Shown here in pieces: positions 8,811 through 19,178 of a DNA stretch of 64,000 nt. Under the pieces are notes generated by a model, which was not told where the DNA came from, did no database searches, and saw only the letters and a program-made list of their open reading frames with translations. The stretch is from Anaerolineales bacterium (lineage in GTDB: Bacteria; Chloroflexota; Anaerolineae; Anaerolineales; UBA4823), in contig JAGUYW010000027.1 in the NCBI GenBank assembly GCA_020061105.1, positions 1 through 64,000 of the forward strand, in the 5' to 3' direction. Every line of letters begins with the position of its first letter. Within the stretch, counting starts at the first letter, position 1. A program made the position numbers and the translations under genes.

Positions 8811-9773
8811 TCAGGATGGCGCCGTTACTGCAGGCGGATTGGGAGATTGGGTTGCGATGGAAATTAACCGGAAATGTTTGACGGGAGTTTGTTTGTCGAG
8901 CGAACAACTCTCGTAAACGGATTGATCCTGGGTGTTCTGAGCCAGCATAACGATGTGCTCCTGACCGGTTTCCAGGTGAGCGAAGCGGACAGCCCATTGC
9001 TGCGCGCCAGCCGGTTGCTGCTCCAGCAGGCGCCAAGCAGCGGCGTCCAATTGTCCGGTCTGGCAGCGCAGGAAATGCTCTGCGGCTTGTGCGGTTAGAG
9101 AGCAGGCGCTGCGCCCGCGCAATTTCTCCAGCAGTACATGGCCTTGGGCGTGCGCATGAATAAGGGCAGGGACATCCTGCAGCGTCATTCTCCCGTAAAG
9201 CAAGCCTTCTGGCAAAACCAGTACATTGGCGGCGAAACGGTGCCCACCGATGTGGGTGACTTGCCAGGCCAGCGGAACGGCTTGATCGCCCAGGGCTGCT
9301 TGCAAGGCCTGGTAGACCGGCGCCCCGAGCCTGGCGCAGCAGGCGTCACGCCGGCCGTTGGTGCAGACCAGGTAGAGCGGCGCCTGGCGGCGATTGCCGT
9401 GGTAATGGGACGCGCCTGACAGGAGAGCCTGAAAATCCAAGTCGAGCACGGCTTCGTAATTCGGAAGGGTGAATTCGTAGACTACCGGCGCTGCCTGATC
9501 GGATACAGCCACAAAGAAACGCAGCCCGGCAGCCGGCGGCGGGCCTTTGATCAACAGAAATTTGGCGGCTGGCAGGCTTTTCGCCAGGTCATCCAAAAAT
9601 GTCTTGACTGCAGAAGGGAGATCGCTCTCAGGAACAGCTTTTTTCCCCCACGCCTGGCGATATTCCAATAGAAAAAACACCGTGGTCTGGGTGGCGGTAG
9701 CCCATAAATCTTCGCCTGCGGCGCTGGAGAGCGCTGAACAGGTCGGAAAAGGTTGTGAACCCGGTGAAGGCAT
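8811..9773 (-). CDS. Sucrase/ferredoxin-like family protein (thioredoxin-like fold)
   Basis: LYLVCTNGRRDACCARLGAPVYQAL ... VTHIGGHRFAANVLVLPEGLLYGRM. Confidence 0.8.
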   Translation of the reverse strand: MPSPGSQPFPTCSALSSAAGEDLWATATQTTVFFLLEYRQAWGKKAVPESDLPSAVKTFLDDLAKSLPAAKFLLIKGPPPAAGLRFFVAVSDQAAPVVYEFTLPNYEAVLDLDFQALLSGASHYHGNRRQAPLYLVCTNGRRDACCARLGAPVYQALQAALGDQAVPLAWQVTHIGGHRFAANVLVLPEGLLYGRMTLQDVPALIHAHAQGHVLLEKLRGRSACSLTAQAAEHFLRCQTGQLDAAAWRLLEQQPAGAQQWAVRFAHLETGQEHIVMLAQNTQDQSVYESCSLDKQTPVKHFRLISIATQSPNPPAVTAPS

Positions 9774-9775
9774 CT

Positions 9776-10240
9776 CTACACCTGGAGTGATTTGCGGAAC
9801 TGGATGACGCGCTCGACTTCCTGGTAGCCCAGCGCCAAGTGAGCCTGGAAACTGACTTGATTGTCAAGCAAGCAATCCGAGCCCATTTCGCGGCAGCCTT
9901 GCTGGCGCGTCCAGGCTTCTGCGACATCGACAAGGCCGGCGCCCACCCGCTGGCGGCGCAAGCCGGCTTCGACATACCAGCCCTCGATGTAGCCCACCGG
10001 GCGCGTCTCGCAGCCTTCCGCCCACGGACGCAGGGCGACCTCGATGAAGCCGCACAGCCTTCCTGAGGCGTCCTGGGCTACAAAGACCGCCTGGGCGTTA
10101 TCCTGGGCGATTTCGTCCATCTCAGCCTGGTGAACGGCCGCGTTGCTATCTGGCCACAGCGCCTGGCGCAGGCGCAGCCATCCTGGGCGGTCGCTTTCAA
10201 GGATCGGGCGAATGTGCATGATACGATTGGGCGCAGCCAT
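9776..10240 (-). CDS. GNAT acetyltransferase resembling aminoglycoside 6'-N-acetyltransferases
   Basis: SDRPGWLRLRQALWPDSN...GFIEVALR...CETRPVGYIEGWYVEAGLRRQRVGAGLVDVAEAWTRQQGCREMGSD...ALGYQEVERVIQFRK. Confidence 0.82.
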   Translation of the reverse strand: MAAPNRIMHIRPILESDRPGWLRLRQALWPDSNAAVHQAEMDEIAQDNAQAVFVAQDASGRLCGFIEVALRPWAEGCETRPVGYIEGWYVEAGLRRQRVGAGLVDVAEAWTRQQGCREMGSDCLLDNQVSFQAHLALGYQEVERVIQFRKSLQV

Positions 10241-10323
10241 GCCTGGGACGCTACCTGGAGCATCTTGCGCGGCTGCGCCCGTCTCTTTCTTTGCTAATGA
10301 AACGTGCAGATGATCTGCTGGCG

Positions 10324-10818
10324 CTAATCTTCGGCGCGCTTGCCCACGTGGCGGTCGATGTACATGATATTGCCCATGTGCTGGTCGACCATCTTTAGCT
10401 GAGCGACTATATCACCAGAGTTCTTTTCTTCTTCCACCTGCTCGTCGATGAACCAGTGCAGCATGACCTGGGCGGGATAGTCTTTCTCCGCCAGGGCGGT
10501 TTCATACAGCTTGTGGATCAGGCTGGTTACTTTCTGTTCGTGGGCGTAGATCTGCTCGAATACTTCCAGCGGCGAACCGAACTCGAAGGGCGGTTGGGCA
10601 ATGGCTTCCAGCTTGACGCGTCCGCCGCGATCATTGATAAAATCGAACAGCTTCATGGAATGTTCTTGCTCTTCATTGGCTTGCATGCGCGTCCATTTGG
10701 CAAAGCCCGACAGGTTGCTGGCTTCGAAGTGCGCCGACATGGCCAGGTACAGGTAAGCTGAATACAACTCGTGTTGGATTTGGGCGTTAATCGCCGCTTG
10801 CATTTTCTCGGAAAGCAT
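10324..10818 (-). CDS. ftnA: Ferritin
   Basis: MLSEKMQAAINAQIQHELYSAYLYLAMSAHFEASNLSGFAKWTRMQANEEQEHSMKLFDFINDRGG. Confidence 0.95.
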   Translation of the reverse strand: MLSEKMQAAINAQIQHELYSAYLYLAMSAHFEASNLSGFAKWTRMQANEEQEHSMKLFDFINDRGGRVKLEAIAQPPFEFGSPLEVFEQIYAHEQKVTSLIHKLYETALAEKDYPAQVMLHWFIDEQVEEEKNSGDIVAQLKMVDQHMGNIMYIDRHVGKRAED

Positions 10819-11041
10819 CGGTTTTTCTCCTGTTGGTAAGATAGAGTCTGGAAATCCCCGCCGCGCAGTGGTTGGGCGTGGGAAATGATTGTTTCAACCT
10901 GATTAATATACCACTGATTTGGCGGGGTGGGCTTAAGGGTGGATAAAAGTTCGGATTAGGATTTGGTTCACATTTCACGAGAAAAAATATTCTATCGTAT
11001 AATAAACAAACCATCCCTTGCAGAGATGAGTATTATTAAAT

Positions 11042-13735
11042 ATGCCCCTCAACGAAGCTGATACCCGCGCCCAATTGATCGATCTGCAGCTCAACCGCGC
11101 CGGTTGGACGCGCAGCCAGGTAACCCGCGAACATTATTATCGCCCGGATTGGCAATACACGCCTGGTCGGGTAGTTTTACGCGGTGGGCGCGCCGAGCGC
11201 GAGAAGCCGCGAGTAATGGATTACTTGCTGCGTTACACAGACAGCTTTCCGATTGCAGTTGTGGAGGCCAAAGCAGAAGATCTGCCCGCCGTCGCAGGCC
11301 TGGAGCAGGCAAAACGTTACGCCCTTGAAAACAACCTGCTGTTCGCTTACACTGCCAACGGGCATGACATCATCGAGTGGGATGGCTTCAGCAATACCAC
11401 GCGTGACCTAACAGAGTTTCCATCCCCTGAAGCATTATGGGAACGTTGGCGATTGAACACCGGCATCGACAATCCAGCGCAGGTCAGCAGGCAGGTAGGC
11501 GAACTGCGTCCCGTTTATAATGCTGCGGTTGCCGCTGCCCGCCACCGCAATCCCTTGCTGCATCCCTATGCCCCGCCCGAGAAGACGCGCGGCAGCACGC
11601 CACGCTATTTTCAGGAAGCCGCCATCCGTGAAACGCTGGTGCGGGCGATGCGCGGGCAAAAACGCATTTTGTTGACTATGGCAACCGGTACGGGCAAAAC
11701 CTTTACTGCCATGCAAATTGTGTGGAAATTGGTCAAGTCTGAGTGGCTGTACCAGCAAAAAGGACGCGTTGGGCGAGTTTTGTTCCTGGCGGATCGAGTC
11801 GTGCTGCGCGACCAGGCCTATAACGCCTTCGGCGCATTTGCCAGCAGCCGCGGCGATCCACGTTTTATGCTGGATGGCAGGCGCAAGCTCAGTTTGCAGC
11901 ACGATTTATACTTCGGCATCTACCAGACTCTGTGGGGCGAAGTCACCGGCGGCAAACAGCTTTTCGAGCAGTTTCCGCCCGATTTCTTCGATGTGATCAT
12001 CATCGATGAAGCCCATCGCTCTGGCTTCGGTACCTGGAAAGAGATCCTGGATTATTTCACCAGCGCCATCCACCTGGGCATGACCGCCACACCCAAGCAA
12101 GACGAGAACGTGGATACCTATGCCTATTTCTGCGCCGAAGAGACTGCCATTCAGCTCGACCCAGAAAACCCCAGCAAAGGTATGATTCGCCGCTCCGCCT
12201 ATTCCTACAGCCTTGGGCAGGGCATCGAAGATGGTTTCTTGGCTACCTATAAAGTCCATCGCGTGCGCACAAACCTGGACAAGGAGGGCCTGCACATTTC
12301 GCAGGTGATCGAACAGGGCGCAGAGGTGCTTGTGCCGGAAGAAAAAGACCTGCGTGAGGATTATTACACCCCGCAGTTCGAGCGCGAGATCCGCGTGCCC
12401 GATCGCACCCAAACCATTGTCAAACATCTGGCTAAGCTGCTGCGGCAGTTTGGCTCGATGCAGAAGACTATGGTCTTCTGTGTGGATATGGAACACGCCC
12501 AGGAAGTAGCGCGTTTGCTGAATAACGAATTTGCCGCTTTGGGCCTGGGCGAAGATTACGCCGTGCCCATCGTCAGCGAAGAAGGCGAGCAAGGCCGGCG
12601 CTGGCTGGCTAACTTCCAGGACAGCGACCGTAAGCTGCCCGTGGTGGCTACTACCGCCGAACTGCTCTCTACCGGTGTGGATGTGCCCTCCTGCCGCAAT
12701 ATCGTCTTCATGAAGACGCTTTCCTCTCCAATCCTCTTCAAGCAGATCATCGGGCGCGGCAGCCGCATCGACCCGGCTACCGGCAAGCTGTGGTTCCGCA
12801 TCATCGATTACACCAACGCCACCCGCCTGCTCGACCCGGCCTGGGATCGCCCGCCCGGCCCATCGGCTGCGCCGCCTCCCGAAGGACAAACCGCGGCAGT
12901 AGAAGGCACGATTCGCTTAGCCGAAACAGGCGATGTGCTGCAAGGCGCAAATGTCGCTGTAATCGCTGCTCCCAACGATCAGCGCGGCCCAATTCTGAGC
13001 GATGAGAATGGCTTTTACCGCTTCGAGAACTTGCCGGTTGGCGAAGTGAGCGTGATCGCCTCTGGCCCCAGGCTGAACCGCCGCCAGAAGCAGGTTGTCA
13101 CAATCCCCAACCAGACTGTGACCTTAGATGTGGAACTCTCCCTGGCGCAAGCTGGCGCGAACCAGACCATCACGATCAAGAACTTACAGGTCACCATTGC
13201 CGAAGAAGCCACCTTTCTGGTAGCCGGGTTGGAAGAACCGCTGACTCTGGAGCAATACGTGGATTATTCACGCGAGAAAGTGCTGGCGCTGATCCCTGGT
13301 TGGGAACAACTCGTGCATACCTGGCAGGACGAAGCCCAACGCCAGGCAACGCGCCAGAAGTTGGAACAGGCCAGCGTGCACCCCGAAGTGTTGGCTGAAG
13401 TGTTGAATGTGGGCGATGCTGATCCTTTTGATGTGCTGGCCTACCTGGCATTCCGGCGAGAACCAGTTCCGACCCGCAACGAGCGCGCCGCGCAGTTTAT
13501 CGACAGAGAAACCGCCTGGCTTCAGGCCTTTGCCCCTGAACAGCGCGCTGTGGTGGAAGCCCTGCTTGAAAAATACCGCCTGAGCGGTGTGGATGAAATC
13601 ACCAATCCCAGAATCTTTCGCCTGCCACCCTTCAAAGCTATGGGCGAACTGCACGGCGTAGTGCAGCGCTTTGGCAACGCAGATGCCTTGCGCCAGACCC
13701 TTCAAGAAGTACAACAGAGACTGTATCGAGTATGA
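11042..13735 (+). CDS. hsdR: Type I restriction endonuclease R subunit (EcoEI-like) with inserted CarboxypepD_reg-like domain
   Basis: Nuclease region (IAVVEAKAEDL), helicase motifs (MATGTGKTFTAMQ, IIDEAHRSG, GMTATP, IGRGSR); insert VEGTIRLAETGDVLQGANVAV...DENGFYRFENLPVGEVSV. Confidence 0.95.
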   Translation: MPLNEADTRAQLIDLQLNRAGWTRSQVTREHYYRPDWQYTPGRVVLRGGRAEREKPRVMDYLLRYTDSFPIAVVEAKAEDLPAVAGLEQAKRYALENNLLFAYTANGHDIIEWDGFSNTTRDLTEFPSPEALWERWRLNTGIDNPAQVSRQVGELRPVYNAAVAAARHRNPLLHPYAPPEKTRGSTPRYFQEAAIRETLVRAMRGQKRILLTMATGTGKTFTAMQIVWKLVKSEWLYQQKGRVGRVLFLADRVVLRDQAYNAFGAFASSRGDPRFMLDGRRKLSLQHDLYFGIYQTLWGEVTGGKQLFEQFPPDFFDVIIIDEAHRSGFGTWKEILDYFTSAIHLGMTATPKQDENVDTYAYFCAEETAIQLDPENPSKGMIRRSAYSYSLGQGIEDGFLATYKVHRVRTNLDKEGLHISQVIEQGAEVLVPEEKDLREDYYTPQFEREIRVPDRTQTIVKHLAKLLRQFGSMQKTMVFCVDMEHAQEVARLLNNEFAALGLGEDYAVPIVSEEGEQGRRWLANFQDSDRKLPVVATTAELLSTGVDVPSCRNIVFMKTLSSPILFKQIIGRGSRIDPATGKLWFRIIDYTNATRLLDPAWDRPPGPSAAPPPEGQTAAVEGTIRLAETGDVLQGANVAVIAAPNDQRGPILSDENGFYRFENLPVGEVSVIASGPRLNRRQKQVVTIPNQTVTLDVELSLAQAGANQTITIKNLQVTIAEEATFLVAGLEEPLTLEQYVDYSREKVLALIPGWEQLVHTWQDEAQRQATRQKLEQASVHPEVLAEVLNVGDADPFDVLAYLAFRREPVPTRNERAAQFIDRETAWLQAFAPEQRAVVEALLEKYRLSGVDEITNPRIFRLPPFKAMGELHGVVQRFGNADALRQTLQEVQQRLYRV

Positions 13736-15468
13736 GTTTACCAAACGGACGCCTGAACGAAAACCTCAGCAGTGAGATGTGGCGCGCCTGCGATATTATG
13801 CGCCGCGACAATAACGTAGGCGGGGTGATGCAGTACACCGAACACCTGGCCTGGCTGCTCTTCCTTAAGTTCTTAGACCTGGAAGAGAAAAAACGCGCTG
13901 AAGAAGCTGCCTTCAAGAAAGAGGTCTACACCCCCGTCTTGCAGGGCGACCTGGCCTGGGATGCCTGGGCTGGTCCCAAAGCCCTGGAGAAGTGGAATTC
14001 CGATAAGAGCGAACTGGTGGCTTTCGTGCGCGGCCGCCTGCTGCCCGGCCTGGCCAACCTGAACGGCCCACCGCTGGCGCATACCATTGCAAAAATGTTC
14101 TCCGATGAAAGCGTGGGCGACCAAACCGTGGTGCGCAACATGCCGGTGTGCGCCTCCGATTACAACCTGAAGCAGGTGATCCAGATCATCAACCAGATCC
14201 GCTTCGAGCGCGAAGAGGATTTCTTCACCATCACCCGCTTCTACGAAGACCTGCTGGCGCGCATGGGCTCGGAAAACCAGATCGCCGGCGAGTTCCACAC
14301 GCCGCGTTCGATTATCCGCTTTATGGTTGATGTAATCGCCCCGCAAATTGGCGAGACGGTTTTCGATCCTGCCTGCGGTTCAGCCGGATTCCTGGCCCAG
14401 GCCTATTTATATATGCAAAAGCAGGTGCAGGCCCTGGAAGATGAGGAAACTCTCCAGCAGCGGACTTTTTACGGGCAGGAGAAAAAGGGCCTGGCAGCCC
14501 TGTTGGGCACCATGAACCTGGCGCTGCACGGCGTCACTTCGCCCAACATCACGCGCGCCAACACCCTGGAAGAGGATGTCAAAGCCGGCGTGGCGCAGCG
14601 CTACGATATCGTGCTGACCAACCCGCCCTTTGGCGGCAAGGAAGGCGCGCATATCCAAAATAATTTTAACATCAAGAACAACGCCACCGAACTGCTCTTC
14701 TTGCAATACATCCTGAAGAAGCTCAAGCACACGCCCAATGCCCGCGCCGCAGTCGTTGTCCCGGAGGGCACGCTCTTCCGCGGCGGGGCCTTTGCCCAGG
14801 TCAAGCAAATCCTGCTGGATGATTTTCACCTCTTTGCTGTAGTCAGCCTGCCGCCCGGCGCGTTTGCGCCTTACTCGGATGTCAAAACTGCCCTGCTATT
14901 TTTCCAGCGCATCGAGCATACCATGGAACATAACCCGGCGGTGCGCGACGAAACCTGGTATTACGAAATGCCGCTGCCCGAAGGGCTGAAGAAGTTCAGC
15001 AAGGGCAGCCCGATCGCTGACGAGCATTTCGGTGAAGCGCGCGCCATGTGGGAACAGTGGCACACTTACTTGAGCGGAGCAGGCGAGCGCCCCTTCCAGT
15101 ATGCGCAGGATATTCGCGAGAGTTGGCGAGCCTATTGGGATTGGGAACCCTACCACCGTTTGAAAGAATTGCTCAAGAAAGCAACGCCGCCTGAAGAACC
15201 ATCCCCAGAGCAAAGCCTCACCTACCATCAGGCTTGGAAAATGCAAGGCCCGCTTCCAGAACCGCCCTATAGTACCTGGATCGAACTCCTGAGCGATCTA
15301 GTAGCCCATAGCCTTGATCTGAGTGCCCGCAATCCCAACCAGGATGAACGCGAAACTTTACCTCATCCCATCGAAATCACTACCCGCCTCATAGAACGAA
15401 CGCGCGAATTCCAGAGCATTTTAGAGCATGTGCACAATTTGGTAAGTAATGGGGAGGATGAATGGTGA
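13732..15468 (+). CDS. hsdM: Type I restriction-modification N6-adenine methyltransferase (M subunit)
   Basis: EFHTPRSIIRFMVDVIAPQIGETVFDPACGSAGFLAQA ... DIVLTNPPFGGKEG; ATGA overlap with hsdR. Confidence 0.95.
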   Translation: MSLPNGRLNENLSSEMWRACDIMRRDNNVGGVMQYTEHLAWLLFLKFLDLEEKKRAEEAAFKKEVYTPVLQGDLAWDAWAGPKALEKWNSDKSELVAFVRGRLLPGLANLNGPPLAHTIAKMFSDESVGDQTVVRNMPVCASDYNLKQVIQIINQIRFEREEDFFTITRFYEDLLARMGSENQIAGEFHTPRSIIRFMVDVIAPQIGETVFDPACGSAGFLAQAYLYMQKQVQALEDEETLQQRTFYGQEKKGLAALLGTMNLALHGVTSPNITRANTLEEDVKAGVAQRYDIVLTNPPFGGKEGAHIQNNFNIKNNATELLFLQYILKKLKHTPNARAAVVVPEGTLFRGGAFAQVKQILLDDFHLFAVVSLPPGAFAPYSDVKTALLFFQRIEHTMEHNPAVRDETWYYEMPLPEGLKKFSKGSPIADEHFGEARAMWEQWHTYLSGAGERPFQYAQDIRESWRAYWDWEPYHRLKELLKKATPPEEPSPEQSLTYHQAWKMQGPLPEPPYSTWIELLSDLVAHSLDLSARNPNQDERETLPHPIEITTRLIERTREFQSILEHVHNLVSNGEDEW

Positions 15469-16688
15469 TGGCTAAGTGGAGTTTACCGGAAGGTTGGGAA
15501 TGGTTGCCTGTTTCGACCATAGCTTGTGATACAGATCGGCGGAACCCTAAATTCACTTCCGAAGAATATTTTGATTATATCGATATTGGCTCAATAGATA
15601 ATCAAACAGGCCAGATAATTGCTGAATCAGTAAAAAGAATTAAAGGTGCAGATGCTCCAAGTCGAGCACGAAAAGTGATCCACACTGGAGACATAATTTT
15701 TGCAACTACTCGTCCTTATTTGCGCAATATCGCTTTAGTTCCCAAAAACTACCACAATCAAATATGTTCAACTGGTTTCTGTGTTTTAAGAGCAAATGAA
15801 GAAAGAGTGGTTCCACAATACTTATATAACGCAACACGTTCCACGTTTTTCATCGACCAACTTATCCCAAAACAACGAGGTGCAAGTTACCCGGCAGTTG
15901 TTGATACTGATGTTTTTGCAACCGAATTTCCCATTCCTTACCCAGATGATCCAGAGCACTCACTAGCAGAACAGCGCCGTATCATTGCCCGGATCCAAGC
16001 GCTATCTGCCGAATTGATGGAAATGCAAGAACTAAAGAGACAGATAATAAACGACACGGAAAATTTACTTGAGGCAACTGTCACGAATGTTTATAACCAA
16101 TTAGGAAAAGTTTATCAGGTAGTGTCTTTAGGCGATAATAATGTGTGTCAGATAATACCTGGTCAGCATATAATGGCAAGAGATTATTCGGAATCGCCAG
16201 TGGGCATCCCATATATCACTGGACCATCAGATTTTGGAGACAAATATGCACAAATATCAAAATGGACCACAAACCCGAAAGCTTTTTGCCAACCTGGTGA
16301 TATTTTATTTACGGTAAAGGGATCTGGTGTGGGGAAAACCAATTTTGCACCCCAAAATTCAAATTGCTGCATAAGTCGACAAATTATGGCCTTGCGCCCC
16401 AACCCACAGAATTTGCTTTCTGATTATTTGTTCTACAATTTATCAGGACGTTTTAGAGAATTTCAATCCCTTAGGCAAGGCGCCGCTATTCCAGGAATAC
16501 GAAAAGAGCATGTCGAAGCTATTGAAATACCCCTGCCTCCGTGTGAGGTGCAAAAGAACATAATTGCTAACTTAGAAAAAATTTACTCAGAGATTTCGGA
16601 AATGAGAACTATAAATGAGAAAGATCGGGAATTGCTTGATCAAATGGGCAAAGCTATTTTAACAAAAGCATTCCAAGGGGAATTGTAA
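15462..16688 (+). CDS. hsdS: Type I restriction specificity (S) subunit
   Basis: Two TRD halves with central and C-terminal conserved helices (LAEQRRIIARIQALSAELMEMQELKRQI; PLPPCEVQKNIIANLEKIYSEI). Confidence 0.93.
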   Translation: MVMAKWSLPEGWEWLPVSTIACDTDRRNPKFTSEEYFDYIDIGSIDNQTGQIIAESVKRIKGADAPSRARKVIHTGDIIFATTRPYLRNIALVPKNYHNQICSTGFCVLRANEERVVPQYLYNATRSTFFIDQLIPKQRGASYPAVVDTDVFATEFPIPYPDDPEHSLAEQRRIIARIQALSAELMEMQELKRQIINDTENLLEATVTNVYNQLGKVYQVVSLGDNNVCQIIPGQHIMARDYSESPVGIPYITGPSDFGDKYAQISKWTTNPKAFCQPGDILFTVKGSGVGKTNFAPQNSNCCISRQIMALRPNPQNLLSDYLFYNLSGRFREFQSLRQGAAIPGIRKEHVEAIEIPLPPCEVQKNIIANLEKIYSEISEMRTINEKDRELLDQMGKAILTKAFQGEL

Positions 16689-19178
16689 ATGAGCGCCGCG
16701 GGGCAATTTCTACGCAGAGTTAGAACTAATTTTGAACGACACGCTATTCTTTTTGAACCACAGATTGTAGAATATCTGGCTTTTTTGCTTCTACAGCACG
16801 ATCAGTGGAGCCTTCTTGATGATGCTGGTTTCAATGATTTTGTTAGAATGCTTGAAACCAGTTATCGTGAATATCAAATTGCCTATCCGAGATTACGAAT
16901 TCCATCGATATTTCCAGTAGATCACTTTACCCCTGACGAAATTCGGGAGCTATTATATCTCTTAGCACAAGCGATACAGATTCCTTTTTACGAAAACAAC
17001 TTAGGTAAATTTTTCCAACGTGAAATTCGTTGGGAAATGCTGAAGAGCAGCACCGATTCTCAGTATCCTACTCCTTATCATATTGCCGCCTTCATGGCTA
17101 AGTTAGGTGTTACTAGTTCTGATGCCAAAGTTCTCGATCCTACAATGGGTTCAGCAGGGTTACTCATAGCTGCTTTATCTGAAGCGCCTGATGCCACCCT
17201 GGTTGGAGCAGATTTTGATCCGTTATGGGCTGCAATCGGCAGCACGAATCTAATCTTGCATGGCAAAGAAGATGCGGCCGTCTTCGTTGGTTCGTGCCTG
17301 GAGAAATTTTCTCGAGATGCAGTTGATTTGCCAGACTTAGATCATTGGAATGGCCTGTTCGACACCGTTTTGATGAATCCACCTTTTGGCGGCGCTCGCA
17401 GCCCCTATGAAGTTGAAGAAGCGATTGGGGCAGAGTTCGGGCGTAACAATGCCACAGTGATGGGAGGGCTGGCCCTGCAAGCCTTAGCCCCTGGCGGTCG
17501 TGCTATTTTCCTGACCCCCAGCGGCACGCTCTTTGCCAGCAGAGGCGCGGAAGTTAACCTGAAAACAGCCATGTTGAATGAATCTCTAGAATCCATCGTT
17601 ACCTTGCCTAAACAGGCTTTCTATCCTTTCAGCAACACCGAAGCGCATTTAGTGGTTGTCCGCAAACGGGCGGAAAACGAAGCCAATCCAGCGAACCCAA
17701 TCTGGTTTTGCAAGGTTGAGGCTGATGGCTACCCCGAAGGAGCCGGAAGAGATCTAACAACGCCATCCAATGCTCATACGGATGAGCTACCCCGTGTTCA
17801 GGAGCTAATCTTGAACACGCGCCAGCCAGATGCCTGGCATACACAGCTAAATCTGGATAGGGTAGGGAGTGTTCAAACTACAAGTTTAGCGCCAGATGGG
17901 TTATCAGGTTTGGGATTGCGCATGACAGAAGATGTGCAAAAACCCAAATGGGAGATTCTGGCTCTTGCCAACCGGAGCCTGATAAAAATCAGAGACCAGG
18001 CAAAGCGACTACAAGGCTGGCTTTCCATTGAATATCCTCACGGAGAAACCGTTGCCCTGACCAGTGGCCAGGTAGATGCGCACAACTTTACTATTTTGCT
18101 TGCTCAAGAAGATTGGGTTGAAGAATTTGTTGGGAATTGGAAAAACGAAGTTCCCGAAAGCAGCCTTCAGGTGCAGGCAGATCAAGAGCTACAATTTATC
18201 CTCAAGCAAAAGCAGACAGAGTATCGCTTTTCACAACAAGACGAACACACAGAAATGGCCTGTGTATTGGGAGACGATGGTCAGCCCAAACTTCCTTGGC
18301 TGCATCTTATGGACGTAAAGAAAATTCGTGATGAAGAGTTCGGTCAACGCTTTGCAGCAACTCCACTATATGATGCCGGCGAAACCCAGTTTGGCTGGTT
18401 GCTAGATTTCTCTCAAACTCAAGCCGACGATGATGATGAACCACAAAATATTAAGTTGCTAATCGTTTTTCAAGATCAGATCGAGTTATTTGAAAACAAT
18501 GATGTAATTTATGGTTTTACCTACAACGGCTATTTCCAAATTCGGGATGGCGCATTTCTTGCTGAACAAGGTCAGCCTATTCGCCTTCAACAGGATACGG
18601 TAGGTTTTGCCATTGGGCCAAACGCTGGATCAAGCTTCGGACAGCGCGTATTTGCAACACTGTTGTCACGTTCTGCTATAGTAGCTAACGAGAATCTACA
18701 ACCTGCCCGCTTTCTACCGGAACCCGAAGCGCCTCCACTGGAACATCCAGCCAGCGTGATTGCAAAGATTCGAAAAAACCAAAATAAACTTAGCAATAGG
18801 ATCGACACGATACTGGGTATTTTGGGAAATACATCTAAGCAAACACCAGACCGCGATCAGGCATATCCCATTCCAGATTGGATTATCGAGATGTTGGATG
18901 AGCAGCAAAAAGCACTCTGGCAAGCTATCGCCGCCAGGCAAGTTGATGCACGTCCAGCCCATTTCAATACCAAAGATTTACTGGCCTGGAAAGCTGAACT
19001 AGGAGAAGGTGTATCTTACAGTGACGCCGATGCTTTGATGCAGTTGGAACTTTTCACGCGCCTGGGGCTGATAATGAAAGTACGTAATCAGGGAGAAAAT
19101 CTTTATCGTTGTCTGACCAATCAAGATGTGCTCAAACCACAACTAGCAAATCCGGAAGAAGAACATGAAGCTGCTTAG
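16689..19178 (+). CDS. Second N6-adenine DNA methyltransferase, 829 aa with long C-terminal extension
   Basis: SAM motif VLDPTMGSAGLLIAAL; catalytic NPPFGG; starts on the base after the hsdS stop codon. Confidence 0.85.
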   Translation: MSAAGQFLRRVRTNFERHAILFEPQIVEYLAFLLLQHDQWSLLDDAGFNDFVRMLETSYREYQIAYPRLRIPSIFPVDHFTPDEIRELLYLLAQAIQIPFYENNLGKFFQREIRWEMLKSSTDSQYPTPYHIAAFMAKLGVTSSDAKVLDPTMGSAGLLIAALSEAPDATLVGADFDPLWAAIGSTNLILHGKEDAAVFVGSCLEKFSRDAVDLPDLDHWNGLFDTVLMNPPFGGARSPYEVEEAIGAEFGRNNATVMGGLALQALAPGGRAIFLTPSGTLFASRGAEVNLKTAMLNESLESIVTLPKQAFYPFSNTEAHLVVVRKRAENEANPANPIWFCKVEADGYPEGAGRDLTTPSNAHTDELPRVQELILNTRQPDAWHTQLNLDRVGSVQTTSLAPDGLSGLGLRMTEDVQKPKWEILALANRSLIKIRDQAKRLQGWLSIEYPHGETVALTSGQVDAHNFTILLAQEDWVEEFVGNWKNEVPESSLQVQADQELQFILKQKQTEYRFSQQDEHTEMACVLGDDGQPKLPWLHLMDVKKIRDEEFGQRFAATPLYDAGETQFGWLLDFSQTQADDDDEPQNIKLLIVFQDQIELFENNDVIYGFTYNGYFQIRDGAFLAEQGQPIRLQQDTVGFAIGPNAGSSFGQRVFATLLSRSAIVANENLQPARFLPEPEAPPLEHPASVIAKIRKNQNKLSNRIDTILGILGNTSKQTPDRDQAYPIPDWIIEMLDEQQKALWQAIAARQVDARPAHFNTKDLLAWKAELGEGVSYSDADALMQLELFTRLGLIMKVRNQGENLYRCLTNQDVLKPQLANPEEEHEAA

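Noticed and set aside
11906-12889. 327-aa minus-strand ORF
   Set aside because: Antisense to the hsdR helicase core, which has clear motifs; no recognisable domain
15462-16688. Possible hsdS inversion/phase-variation cassette
   Set aside because: Only one hsdS copy, no recombinase, no second partial hsdS or inverted repeats seen in the window
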